From positions 1-62,593 of the forward strand of contig CAJCCO010000116.1 in assembly GCA_903960915.1 (NCBI GenBank): DNA of 62,593 nt, in the 5' to 3' direction. The DNA comes from an uncultured beta proteobacterium (GTDB lineage: Bacteria; Pseudomonadota; Gammaproteobacteria; Burkholderiales; Burkholderiaceae_C). The position numbers and the translations under genes were made by a program. Under the pieces are notes generated by a model. The model was not told the DNA's origin. It did not search any database and saw only the letters and a program-made list of their open reading frames with translations. The stretch's first letter is position 1. Each line of letters opens with the position of its first letter. Shown here piece by piece: positions 44,530 through 53,725 of the stretch.

Positions 44530-45804
44530 TCAGGCCAGCGTATCGGCCCAAATATTTCGCGCCCAAGCCAAGGCATAGCGGCCCTCCAACTCGTTGGCAG
44601 CACTAGAGACGCCGCCAGAGCCTGGTACGGTCAGCATGGTCTTCTTGTCTGCATCGTAACGGTGCACACTGGCCACATGCACCACATCTTCGGAGCTAAC
44701 AAAACTGTAACAAGTGTTGTTGTAGATTGGCATGGTGTTGACCTCCTTGCCGGTCAACAAAGCAACGACCGCAGCAGCACACGTTTTTCCATGTTGGTTA
44801 GCCATGTGACCAGATTTGGGCATGGCCGGGGCTATCTGAATGGAATCACCCAACACGTGCACATTTTTTGCAACCTTGGATTCAAAGGTCAAAAAGTCTA
44901 CGTCGCACCACCGCTTGTTGGCGGTAGCCAGCCCAGCTTTGACAGCAATGTCGCCAGCTCGCATGTTGGGGATGACGTTGAGCACATTGGCTTTGAGATC
45001 ATCATTGAATTCAAACTTGAGCGTGTTGGTTGCCGCATCCACATCGGTCACGTTGTGTTTGCCGCGGTACTCAACAATGCCTTTGTAACGCTCTGCCCAG
45101 GCTTTCTTGAACAATGGCCCCTTTGAAGTTACATCGTCATTGGCATCCAAAATCAACACTTTGCTCTTGGGTTTGGACTTGCTGAAATACTCGGCCACCT
45201 GGCAAGCCCGCTCATAGGGGCCGGGTGGGCAACGGTAGGGTGCCAGCGGGATCGACATGGCGAAAACGCCACCATCGGGCATTGCTTCAAGCTGCTTGCG
45301 CAAAGCCACGGTTTGTGCCCCTGTTTTCCAGGCGTGCAGCACCTTGTCTTGTGCGCCGGGCTTGCTCATGCCAGGCAAGCCTTCCCACATGAAATCCACA
45401 CCGGGAGAAACGATCAGACGGTCATAGCTCAACTCGGCCCCACCGGCCAGTTTGACCACCCGCTTCTCTACATCGATCTGGTTCACACGGTCTTGCACCA
45501 ACTGCACACCATGGCGCTTGACCAGGCCATCGTAGGGTGTGGTGATTTCAGCGATGGTCTTGCTGCCGCCGATGACCAAATTGGAAATCGGACAGGAAAT
45601 AAACATGGGATTTGGCTCTACCAAGGTCACCTGAATGCCCTGATCTGACCACATGCGAATATATTTAGCGGCCGTAGCCCCCGCATAACCCCCTCCGATG
45701 ACAACCACCTTGGGGCCCTTGTTGGACGGCACGTTGGCACAGCCCGAAACCATAGCCATTGCCCCTAAAGCGGAGCCCGTTTGTAAAAAATGACGGCGTT
45801 GCAT
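44530..45804 (-). CDS. soxF: Flavocytochrome c sulfide dehydrogenase flavoprotein (SoxF/FccB)
   Basis: A 424-residue FAD protein. The signal combines a twin-arginine motif (QRRHFLQTGSALG) with a lipobox-like VSGC. FAD site KVVVIGGGYAGATAAKYI, redox-active cysteines in FISCPISNLVIGG and the RCPPGPYERA region, and NNTCYSFV at the C-terminal domain all match FccB/SoxF. It oxidises sulfide to sulfur with a cytochrome partner, here encoded ten bases upstream. The start is ATG 45804 with GGAG upstream. Confidence 0.9.
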   Translation of the reverse strand: MQRRHFLQTGSALGAMAMVSGCANVPSNKGPKVVVIGGGYAGATAAKYIRMWSDQGIQVTLVEPNPMFISCPISNLVIGGSKTIAEITTPYDGLVKRHGVQLVQDRVNQIDVEKRVVKLAGGAELSYDRLIVSPGVDFMWEGLPGMSKPGAQDKVLHAWKTGAQTVALRKQLEAMPDGGVFAMSIPLAPYRCPPGPYERACQVAEYFSKSKPKSKVLILDANDDVTSKGPLFKKAWAERYKGIVEYRGKHNVTDVDAATNTLKFEFNDDLKANVLNVIPNMRAGDIAVKAGLATANKRWCDVDFLTFESKVAKNVHVLGDSIQIAPAMPKSGHMANQHGKTCAAAVVALLTGKEVNTMPIYNNTCYSFVSSEDVVHVASVHRYDADKKTMLTVPGSGGVSSAANELEGRYALAWARNIWADTLA

Positions 45805-45814
45805 GATGGGCTCC

Positions 45815-46123
45815 TTATTTTTTCTGGGCGGCGAAGTAGCCGGCGATGGCAACGATTTGCTCATCGCTATAGCCTTTGGCCAACTGATGCATGATGGTGG
45901 CGGGCTTGCGTCCAGCCTTGAAGTCCAGCATTTTCTTGACCATGTCATCTTTGTTAGCGCCAGCCAATGCTTCCATGCCCGGCTGGGCTTGGCCATTGGT
46001 GCCGTGGCAGCTCGCACAGGCGGCGGCCCAACTGCGCACCTGCAGGGCATCCGGTGCCTGGGCTTGCGCCAAACCAGATATGGCCAGCAAAGCCAATGAA
46101 CTTATCGCTGAAGTTAATTTCAT
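45815..46123 (-). CDS. Monohaem cytochrome c (SoxE/FccA-like)
   Basis: A 102-residue class I cytochrome: signal ending LAQAQA, haem motif CASCHGTNGQAQ, and a likely methionine ligand in PATIMHQLAKGY. It lies ten bases before soxF and is probably its haem subunit. Classical SoxE/FccA is diheme and larger, so this is a reduced version. It is the first gene of the soxEF-cytochrome c4 unit, 195 bases downstream of the regulator gene. Confidence 0.87.
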   Translation of the reverse strand: MKLTSAISSLALLAISGLAQAQAPDALQVRSWAAACASCHGTNGQAQPGMEALAGANKDDMVKKMLDFKAGRKPATIMHQLAKGYSDEQIVAIAGYFAAQKK

Positions 46124-46318
46124 GAAATTTCCTCGTTAATACGTTAAGGAGGCCGGACCCTTTAAGAGTACGAGCTTGTCTTTTTCAACGGGCACAGACC
46201 ACGCCAACATGCCTGAGAATTACAAAATGAAAGGCTTAATCCGTATCTCCTGATGTATGGATATTAGCGCGCTCAACGTCTGACTGGCGTCAGTGGAAAC
46301 CCGGCTCGAAACTGACTG

Positions 46319-46651
46319 CTAACTTTCAAGTGCAGTCTGCTGGCAGACTGCACGACAGATGCTGACGATGTGGTTATTGACAATGCGGTAAAAAATTTGA
46401 ACGCCTTCGCGGCGCTTGTCCAGCACGCCCGCCAAGTAGAGCGCGTTCAGATGCTGCGACATATTGGGCTGCGTGGTATTGATTTCGCCGAGCAACTCAC
46501 CCACATTTTTTTCGCCGTTGCATAAGCAACTGATGATGCGCAGACGCATGGGCGCCGACATCACACGAAAGACCTCGGCAGCCTTTTCAATTTGCGCGTC
46601 GGTGACGGCAATGGATTTGTCCGGAGCGGAAGTTTTGGTCGCTTTGACCAT
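46319..46651 (-). CDS. ArsR-family repressor, SoxR/SqrR/BigR type
   Basis: A 110-residue winged-helix repressor. DNA-recognition helix region: TTQPNMSQHLNALYLAGVLDKRREG. Cysteines lie where the sulfur-sensing SoxR/SqrR group carries its pair: Cys42/Cys44 in IISCLCNGEKN and Cys99/Cys103 near the C-terminus (SICRAVCQQ). Those proteins lose DNA binding when persulfide links the two cysteines. It should sense reduced sulfur and control the sox genes. This SoxR is unrelated to the MerR-type redox SoxR. The start ATG 46651 is chosen over the GTG at 46663. Confidence 0.88.
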   Translation of the reverse strand: MVKATKTSAPDKSIAVTDAQIEKAAEVFRVMSAPMRLRIISCLCNGEKNVGELLGEINTTQPNMSQHLNALYLAGVLDKRREGVQIFYRIVNNHIVSICRAVCQQTALES

Positions 46652-46690
46652 ACGAACTCTCACTGGTTATTGATTAAAAATACATTGTGA

Positions 46691-46924
46691 CCTAAAACCC
46701 AGGCCAGCCAGAAGGCTACGACCTCAATCACCAACTGGGGGCTGAGTCTGGCGCGCTTGTGGGAGGTGAATGACCGGGTGCTGGGTTGGCAGCTGGACAT
46801 GCAAACGGGCACCGCCAATAAATCACCGTTTCAGCAGGTCTTGTCCTATACCTGGGGCGACACCCGCCTAGTGCAAACCCCTAGTTACATCGCGGCACAT
46901 GTATTGCTAGTATTCGACCGATAA
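46691..46924 (+). pseudogene. Possible 3' remnant of a decayed gene
   Basis: A frame of 77 codons with no ATG near its start runs from just after a stop to TAA at 46922-46924. Its translation (SLARLWEVNDRVLGWQLDM, then VLSYTWGDTRLVQTPSYIAAHVLLVFDR) has the composition of a real protein end, but I do not recognise the family. It lies between the ArsR gene and preT and may be the tail of a deleted gene. Confidence 0.35.
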
Positions 46925-46984
46925 GTTGACTGGATGGTCAACTTCGACTTGTTTTTGAGTCATTCTCTGCCAGGAGTTGCCCGC

Positions 46985-48331
46985 GTGTCCACTTCATCTG
47001 TTCCCGATGTTCGCTCTGGTCGGTTAAGCGCTGCCGAGTACGCCCTGCGCTTTGCCGATGCCAGCCCCCGCCTGACGCAGGCCCAGGCCGTGCTGGAAGC
47101 CGAGCGCTGCCTCTATTGCTATGACGCGCCCTGCGCCACCGCCTGTCCCACCAGCATTGATGTGCCGTCCTTCATCAAGCGCATTGCCGACGGCAACCTG
47201 CGTGGCTCGGCCCGCGCCATTCTGGAGGCCAACCCCCTGGGCGGCATGTGCGCGCGCGTCTGCCCCACCGAGAACCTCTGCGAGGCGGTGTGCGTGCGCA
47301 CCACGCAAGAAGGCAAGCCCGTGGCCATTGGCCGCCTGCAGCGCCACGCGGTAGACGCGCTGATGGAGAGCGCGCAGCCCCAACTCTTCACACGCGCGCC
47401 GGCCACTGGCAAAACGGTGGCGGTCGTAGGCGCGGGTCCGGCCGGGCTGGCCTGCGCCCACGTCCTGGCGCGCCTGGGCCACCAGGTGGTGGTGTTTGAC
47501 GCCCGCCCCAAAGCCGGTGGCCTCAACGAATACGGTCTGGCCAGCTACAAGACGCCCGACAACTTTGCCCAACGCGAGGTGCAATGGCTGCTCGACATCG
47601 GCGGCATCGAGGTGCGCCACGGCTGGAAGCTGGAAACCAGCGCCCAACTCGCCGCACTGCAACAGGACTACGACGCCCTGTTTCTGGGCATGGGCCTGGC
47701 GGCCACGCACCAATTGAACGTACCGGGCGAGTCGCTGGCGGGGGTACATGACGCGGTGGACTTCATTGCTGCCCTGCGCCAAAGCGCCGACCTGGCCACA
47801 CTGCCCGTGGGCCGGCGCGTGGTGGTGATTGGCGGCGGTATGACCGCCGTAGACGCCGCCGTGCAAAGCAAGCTGCTGGGCGCGCAAGAAGTGCACATGG
47901 TGTACCGGCGCGGCCCGCAAACCATGACCGCCTCCACCGCGGAACAGCAATGGGCGCAAACCCATGGCGTCACCATTCACCACGGCCTGGCGCCTTTAGA
48001 GATTACCGGCGGCGAAGGGCATGTGGCGGTGGTGCGGTTTACCCGGCAAGTGGAAGTCAACGGCCAGTGGACGCCAACCGACGAGATCCAGAGTTTTCAG
48101 GCCGACATGGTGCTCAAAGCCATTGGCCAAAAGCTCGGCAACCCGGTGCTGGGGCAAGCCGGGCTGGTGCTTGAGCAGGGGCGCATTGCCACCGATGCCC
48201 AAGGGCAAACCAATTTACCCGGCGTGTGGGCCGGCGGCGACTGCCGCGCTGGCGGCCTGGACCTGACTGTGGAAGCCGTGGAACACGGCAAACAGTCGGC
48301 CCACGCCATCCACGCCCACTTGAGCCGCTAA
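46985..48331 (+). CDS. preT: NAD-dependent dihydropyrimidine dehydrogenase subunit PreT
   Basis: A 448-residue iron-sulfur flavoprotein like glutamate synthase small subunit. An N-terminal domain has two cysteine clusters (CLYCYDAPCATACP and CARVCPTENLCEAVC) for [4Fe-4S]. FAD site VAVVGAGPAGLACAHVLARLG and NAD site VVIGGGMTAVDAAVQSK follow, then GVWAGGDCRAGGLDLTVEAVEHGK. With PreA it reduces uracil or thymine to the dihydro form using NADH. The GTG at 46985 (AGGAG nine bases ahead) is preferred to the ATG at 46934, which lacks a ribosome site. Confidence 0.88.
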   Translation: MSTSSVPDVRSGRLSAAEYALRFADASPRLTQAQAVLEAERCLYCYDAPCATACPTSIDVPSFIKRIADGNLRGSARAILEANPLGGMCARVCPTENLCEAVCVRTTQEGKPVAIGRLQRHAVDALMESAQPQLFTRAPATGKTVAVVGAGPAGLACAHVLARLGHQVVVFDARPKAGGLNEYGLASYKTPDNFAQREVQWLLDIGGIEVRHGWKLETSAQLAALQQDYDALFLGMGLAATHQLNVPGESLAGVHDAVDFIAALRQSADLATLPVGRRVVVIGGGMTAVDAAVQSKLLGAQEVHMVYRRGPQTMTASTAEQQWAQTHGVTIHHGLAPLEITGGEGHVAVVRFTRQVEVNGQWTPTDEIQSFQADMVLKAIGQKLGNPVLGQAGLVLEQGRIATDAQGQTNLPGVWAGGDCRAGGLDLTVEAVEHGKQSAHAIHAHLSR

Positions 48332-48383
48332 GCCTGGGGCCGCGGCAGTCCATGCATTACCCGTTTTGAATTGAAAGCACACC

Positions 48384-49691
48384 ATGGCCAATCTGCACAA
48401 TAATTTTGCGGGCATTCACAGCCCCAACCCGTTCTGGCTGGCCTCGGCGCCGCCGACCGACAAGGCCTACAACGTCAACCGCGCGTTTGAAGCCGGCTGG
48501 GGTGGCGTGGTCTGGAAGACGCTGGGTGAGGCCGGGCCGCCGGTGGTCAATGTCAACGGCCCGCGCTACGGCGCGCTGCTCACGCCCGACCGGCGCCTGA
48601 TGGGCCTGAACAACATTGAACTCATCACCGACCGCGACCTGGAACTCAACCTGCGCGAGATCACCGAGGTCAAGCGCGACTGGCCCGACCGCGCCATGGT
48701 GGTGTCGCTGATGGTGCCGTGTGAAGAGGCCGCCTGGAAAGCCATTTTGCCGCGCGTGACCGACACCGGCGCCGACGGCATTGAACTCAACTTTGGCTGC
48801 CCACACGGCATGAGCGAGCGCGGCATGGGCGCCGCCGTGGGCCAGGTGCCGGAGTACATCCAGATGGTCACCGAGTGGTGCAAGCAGTATTCCAAACTGC
48901 CCGTCATCGTCAAGCTCACCCCCAACATCACCGACATTCGCCAGCCCGCGCGCGCGGCCAAAAAGGGCGGGGCCGATGCGGTGTCGCTCATCAACACCAT
49001 CAACTCCATCATGGGCGTCGACCCGGCCACGCTGCGCATGAGCCCGTCTACCGGCAGCAAAGGTTCGCACGGCGGCTACTGTGGCCCGGCGGTCAAACCG
49101 ATTGCGCTCAACATGGTGGCCGAAATTGCGCGCGACCCGCTCACCGCCGGTTTGCCGATCTCGGGCATTGGCGGCGTGGGCAACTGGCGCGACGCGCTGG
49201 ACTTCATCGCACTGGGCGCGGGCAATGTGCAGGTCTGCACGGCGGCAATGGTCTATGGTTTCAAGATCGTGCAGGAAATGAGCGACGGCCTGTCCAACTA
49301 CATGGACGAGATGGGCTTCACCTCGCTGGACGACATTCGCGGCAAGGCGCTGCCCACCGTGTCCGACTGGCGCTACCTGAACCTCAACCACATCAGCAAG
49401 GCCGTCATCAACCAAGACAGTTGCATTCAATGCGGGCGCTGCCACATTGCCTGCGAAGACACCTCGCACCAGGCCATCACACTGGAGAAAGACGGCAAGC
49501 GCCATTTCGAGGTGAAAGAAGACGAATGCGTGGGCTGCAACCTGTGCACCCTGGTGTGCCCGGTGCCCGAGTGCATCACCCTGCGCGACGTACCCGCCGG
49601 CGAGAAAGACCTGCGCACCGGCCAAGTGGTCAGCGCCGAACACGCCGACTGGACCACCCACCCCAACAACCCGATGCGGGTAGCGGCGTAA
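48384..49691 (+). CDS. preA: NAD-dependent dihydropyrimidine dehydrogenase subunit PreA
   Basis: A 435-residue protein: an FMN-binding dihydroorotate-dehydrogenase-like barrel (residues about 1-310; NPFWLASAPPTDKAYNVNRAFEAGWGG, GIELNFGCPHGMSERGMG, PISGIGGVGNWRDALDF) and a C-terminal ferredoxin domain with two cysteine clusters (CIQCGRCHIACED and CVGCNLCTLVCPVPEC). It reduces uracil/thymine at the FMN; PreT supplies electrons. It lies 52 bases after preT in the same operon. Confidence 0.94.
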   Translation: MANLHNNFAGIHSPNPFWLASAPPTDKAYNVNRAFEAGWGGVVWKTLGEAGPPVVNVNGPRYGALLTPDRRLMGLNNIELITDRDLELNLREITEVKRDWPDRAMVVSLMVPCEEAAWKAILPRVTDTGADGIELNFGCPHGMSERGMGAAVGQVPEYIQMVTEWCKQYSKLPVIVKLTPNITDIRQPARAAKKGGADAVSLINTINSIMGVDPATLRMSPSTGSKGSHGGYCGPAVKPIALNMVAEIARDPLTAGLPISGIGGVGNWRDALDFIALGAGNVQVCTAAMVYGFKIVQEMSDGLSNYMDEMGFTSLDDIRGKALPTVSDWRYLNLNHISKAVINQDSCIQCGRCHIACEDTSHQAITLEKDGKRHFEVKEDECVGCNLCTLVCPVPECITLRDVPAGEKDLRTGQVVSAEHADWTTHPNNPMRVAA

Positions 49692-49716
49692 CAACAGCAT
49701 TTTTAAGAGAACCTAA

Positions 49717-51162
<1,446 letters not shown>

Positions 51163-51170
51163 ATCCAACT

Positions 51171-51270
51171 CGCCATTGCAAGCGCAACGCTACCCGTCAT
51201 TGCAAGTGCAACGCTACCCGTCATTGCAAGTGCACCGCGACCCGTCATTGCGAGCGAAGCGCGGCAATCC
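51171..51270. repeat. Tandem REP-like repeats (24-base units)
   Basis: Three 24-base units (51171-51194, 51195-51218, 51219-51242) begin CGYCATTGCAAG, followed by a fuller unit at 51243-51270 (CGTCATTGCGAGCGAAGC and on to GGCAATCC). The last unit has ATTGC/GCAAT arms, the common genomic REP-like palindrome. The first three appear to be degraded or expanded tandem copies. They fill the gap between two operon genes and may affect mRNA stability. Confidence 0.7.
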
Positions 51271-51333
51271 AGGTAGTTCGGGCTGCATGACTTCATCACT
51301 TAACCACTTCTTCTTTTCTCAAAGGACCACCCC

Positions 51334-52590
51334 ATGAACACCGCCACCCTCGTTGACATTGACAGCCTGCGCATCAACGGCGAGCGCTTGTGGGCCTCGC
51401 TCATGGAGCTGGCGCAGATTGGCGCCACGCCCAAAGGCGGGGTGTGCCGCCTGACCCTCACCGACCTGGACAAACAGGGCCGCGACCTGGTCACGCGCTG
51501 GGCGCGCGAGGCGGGCATGACCGTCACCATCGACAAAATTGGCAACGGCTTCATGCGCCGCGCCGGGCGCAACAACAGCCTGCCCCCCATCATGACCGGC
51601 AGCCACATTGACACCCAGCCCACCGGCGGCAAGTTTGACGGCAACTACGGCGTGCTCGCCGGGCTGGAAGTGGTGCGCACCCTGAACGACCTCGGCATTG
51701 AAACCGAGGCGCCGATTGAAGTGGCGTTCTGGACCAACGAAGAAGGCTCCCGCTTTGTACCGGTGATGATGGGCTCGGGCGTGTTTGCCAAGGCCTTCAC
51801 GCTGGAGCATGCCTATGCCGCCACCGATACCGAGGGCAAAACGGTCAAAGACGAACTGGCGCGCATTGGCTACATCGGCACCGAAGAGCCTGGCCAGCAC
51901 CCGATTGGCGCTTACTTTGAAACCCATATTGAACAAGGCCCGGTGCTTGAAGACAACGACATCACCATTGGCGTGGTGCAAGGCGTGCTGGGCATTCGCT
52001 GGTTTGACTGCACCGTCACCGGCATGGAGGCGCATGCCGGCCCCACGCCCATGGCGCTGCGCCGCGATGCCATGCAGGTGGCCACCCACATCATGCAAGA
52101 GGTGGTGGCCAGCGCGCTGCGCCACGCCCCGCATGGCCGTGGCACAGTGGGCATGGTGCAGGTGTTTCCCAACAGCCGCAACGTCATTCCGGGCCGCGTG
52201 AAGTTCTCCATTGACCTGCGCAACAGCACCGACGCCCTGGTGGACCAGATGGCGGACGAGGTCAAGGCCTTTGCCGCCAAGTTGTCCCAGAGCAGCGGGC
52301 TGGACGTGAAGATTGAAATGGTGTCGAGCTACTCGGCCATCGGCTTTCACAGCCACTGCATTGACGCCGTCGCGCGTGCCGCCGCCAAGCTGGGTTACTC
52401 CAACATGCCGGTGGTATCAGGCGCTGGCCACGATGCGGTCTACATGGCCAAACTGGCGCACAGCGGCATGATCTTTATTCCCTGCAAGGACGGCATCAGC
52501 CACAACGAGATTGAAGACGCCAAGCCCGAGCACATCACCGCTGGCTGCAATGTGTTGTTGCACGCCATGCTGGAGCGCGCCGGGACCTGA
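51334..52590 (+). CDS. Zn-dependent N-carbamoyl amidohydrolase (beta-ureidopropionase type)
   Basis: A 418-residue M20-family carbamoylase. Metal-binding segments GSHIDTQPTGGKFDGNYGVLAGLE and EVAFWTNEEGSRF are clear, with the dimer-domain GMEAHAGPTPM and C-terminal SGAGHDAVYMAKLAHSGMIFIPCKDGISHNE. It hydrolyses N-carbamoyl-beta-alanine to beta-alanine, CO2 and ammonia, the third reductive pyrimidine step. L-carbamoylases and allantoate amidohydrolases share the fold, but the operon decides for the ureidopropionase role. Start ATG 51334 follows the REP repeats. Confidence 0.9.
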   Translation: MNTATLVDIDSLRINGERLWASLMELAQIGATPKGGVCRLTLTDLDKQGRDLVTRWAREAGMTVTIDKIGNGFMRRAGRNNSLPPIMTGSHIDTQPTGGKFDGNYGVLAGLEVVRTLNDLGIETEAPIEVAFWTNEEGSRFVPVMMGSGVFAKAFTLEHAYAATDTEGKTVKDELARIGYIGTEEPGQHPIGAYFETHIEQGPVLEDNDITIGVVQGVLGIRWFDCTVTGMEAHAGPTPMALRRDAMQVATHIMQEVVASALRHAPHGRGTVGMVQVFPNSRNVIPGRVKFSIDLRNSTDALVDQMADEVKAFAAKLSQSSGLDVKIEMVSSYSAIGFHSHCIDAVARAAAKLGYSNMPVVSGAGHDAVYMAKLAHSGMIFIPCKDGISHNEIEDAKPEHITAGCNVLLHAMLERAGT

Positions 52591-52638
52591 GTGGCCTAGT
52601 GCCCTTTTTTTCAGCACCTCAACCCGCTTAAACTGTGG

Positions 52639-52660
52639 GCCGCTAAATCCCTTTAGCGGC
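52639..52660. promoter_or_regulatory. Perfect nine-base hairpin before the BMP-type binding protein
   Basis: GCCGCTAAA at 52639-52647 and TTTAGCGGC at 52652-52660 pair exactly around TCCC. It lies 30 bases upstream of the binding-protein start. There is no T-run, so it is not a simple terminator. It may block RNA decay to raise binding-protein output, or serve as an operator. Confidence 0.45.
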
Positions 52661-52689
52661 TGAATGTGTGTCATCAACCTGGAGAAACT

Positions 52690-53688
52690 ATGTCGATTCA
52701 ACTTAGTCGCCGCCATGCGGTCATCCTGGCCGCCGTCGTGGCCACCCTCGCGCCCACCCTGGCGCTGGCACAAGCCAAACCCAAAGTGGCCGGCATCTAC
52801 ACCGTGCCGTTCGAGCAGCAGTGGGCCGGGCGTCTGCACACCGCGCTCAAAGCCGCCGAAGCGCGCGGCGAAATTGAATACAAGGCCAGCGAGAACGTCA
52901 GCAACGCCGACTACGAACGCGTCATGCGCGAGTACGCCACGGCCGGCAACACCCTGATCGTGGGCGAGGCCTTTGCGGTTGAAGCTGCGGCGCGCAAAGT
53001 GGCCAAAGACTTCCCCAAGGTGTCCTTCCTGATGGGCTCCAGCGGCAAACCGCAAGCCCCCAACTTCAGCGTCTTTGACAACTACATCCAAGAACCCGCC
53101 TACCTGTCGGGCATGATTGCCGGCGGCATGAGCAAGAGCAACAAAATCGGCATGGTCGGGGGCTTTCCCATCCCCGAGGTCAACCGCCTGATGAACGCCT
53201 TCATGATGGGCGCCAAAGAGGTCAACCCCAAGGTCGAGTTCAGCGTGAGTTTCATCAACAGCTGGTTTGACCCACCCAAAGCCAAGGAAGCCTCGTTCGC
53301 CATGATCGACAAAGGCGCCGATGTGCTCTACGCCGAGCGCTTTGGCGTGAGCGATGCGGCCAAGGAAAAAGGCAAGCTCGCCATCGGCAACGTGATCAAC
53401 ACCCAGGCCCAGTACCCCGACACCGTGGTGGCCTCGGCGCTGTGGCACTTTGAACCCTCGGCTGACCGCGCCATCAAACTGGTCAAAGAAGGCAAGTTCA
53501 CCGCTGAAGACTACGGCCAGTACTCCATGATGAAGCACAAAGGTTCTTCGCTGGCACCGCTGGGCACTTTCGAGAAAAAGATCCCGGCTGATTTGGTCGC
53601 CAAAATGCGCGCCAAGGAAAAAGCCATTCAAGAAGGCAAGTTCAGCGTCAAAGTGGACGACAACCAGCCCAAGTCCACGACCAAGTAA
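52690..53688 (+). CDS. BMP-family ABC substrate-binding protein
   Basis: A 332-residue periplasmic binding protein of the BMP/Med (PnrA-like) family, which binds nucleosides or nucleobases. It has a signal peptide (HAVILAAVVATLAPTLALAQ), then KPKVAGIYTVPFEQQWAGRLHTALK and the family's VSFLMGSSGKPQAPNF and AYLSGMIAGGMSKSNKIGMVGG blocks. The start ATG 52690 is five bases after GGAG. It is followed by its ATPase and two permeases, all inside a pyrimidine-degradation operon. Confidence 0.92.
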   Translation: MSIQLSRRHAVILAAVVATLAPTLALAQAKPKVAGIYTVPFEQQWAGRLHTALKAAEARGEIEYKASENVSNADYERVMREYATAGNTLIVGEAFAVEAAARKVAKDFPKVSFLMGSSGKPQAPNFSVFDNYIQEPAYLSGMIAGGMSKSNKIGMVGGFPIPEVNRLMNAFMMGAKEVNPKVEFSVSFINSWFDPPKAKEASFAMIDKGADVLYAERFGVSDAAKEKGKLAIGNVINTQAQYPDTVVASALWHFEPSADRAIKLVKEGKFTAEDYGQYSMMKHKGSSLAPLGTFEKKIPADLVAKMRAKEKAIQEGKFSVKVDDNQPKSTTK

Positions 53689-53725
53689 GCCCCGGCTTGT
53701 GGGCTTGTCCCCAAGCTAAACGCCC

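Noticed and set aside
48357..49700. 447-codon open frame antisense to preA
   Set aside because: Low-complexity shadow translation; preA carries its complete FMN and ferredoxin motifs.
51171..51270. Possible short CRISPR array
   Set aside because: The 24-base units are directly contiguous with no spacers and match a REP-like sequence. No cas gene is near.
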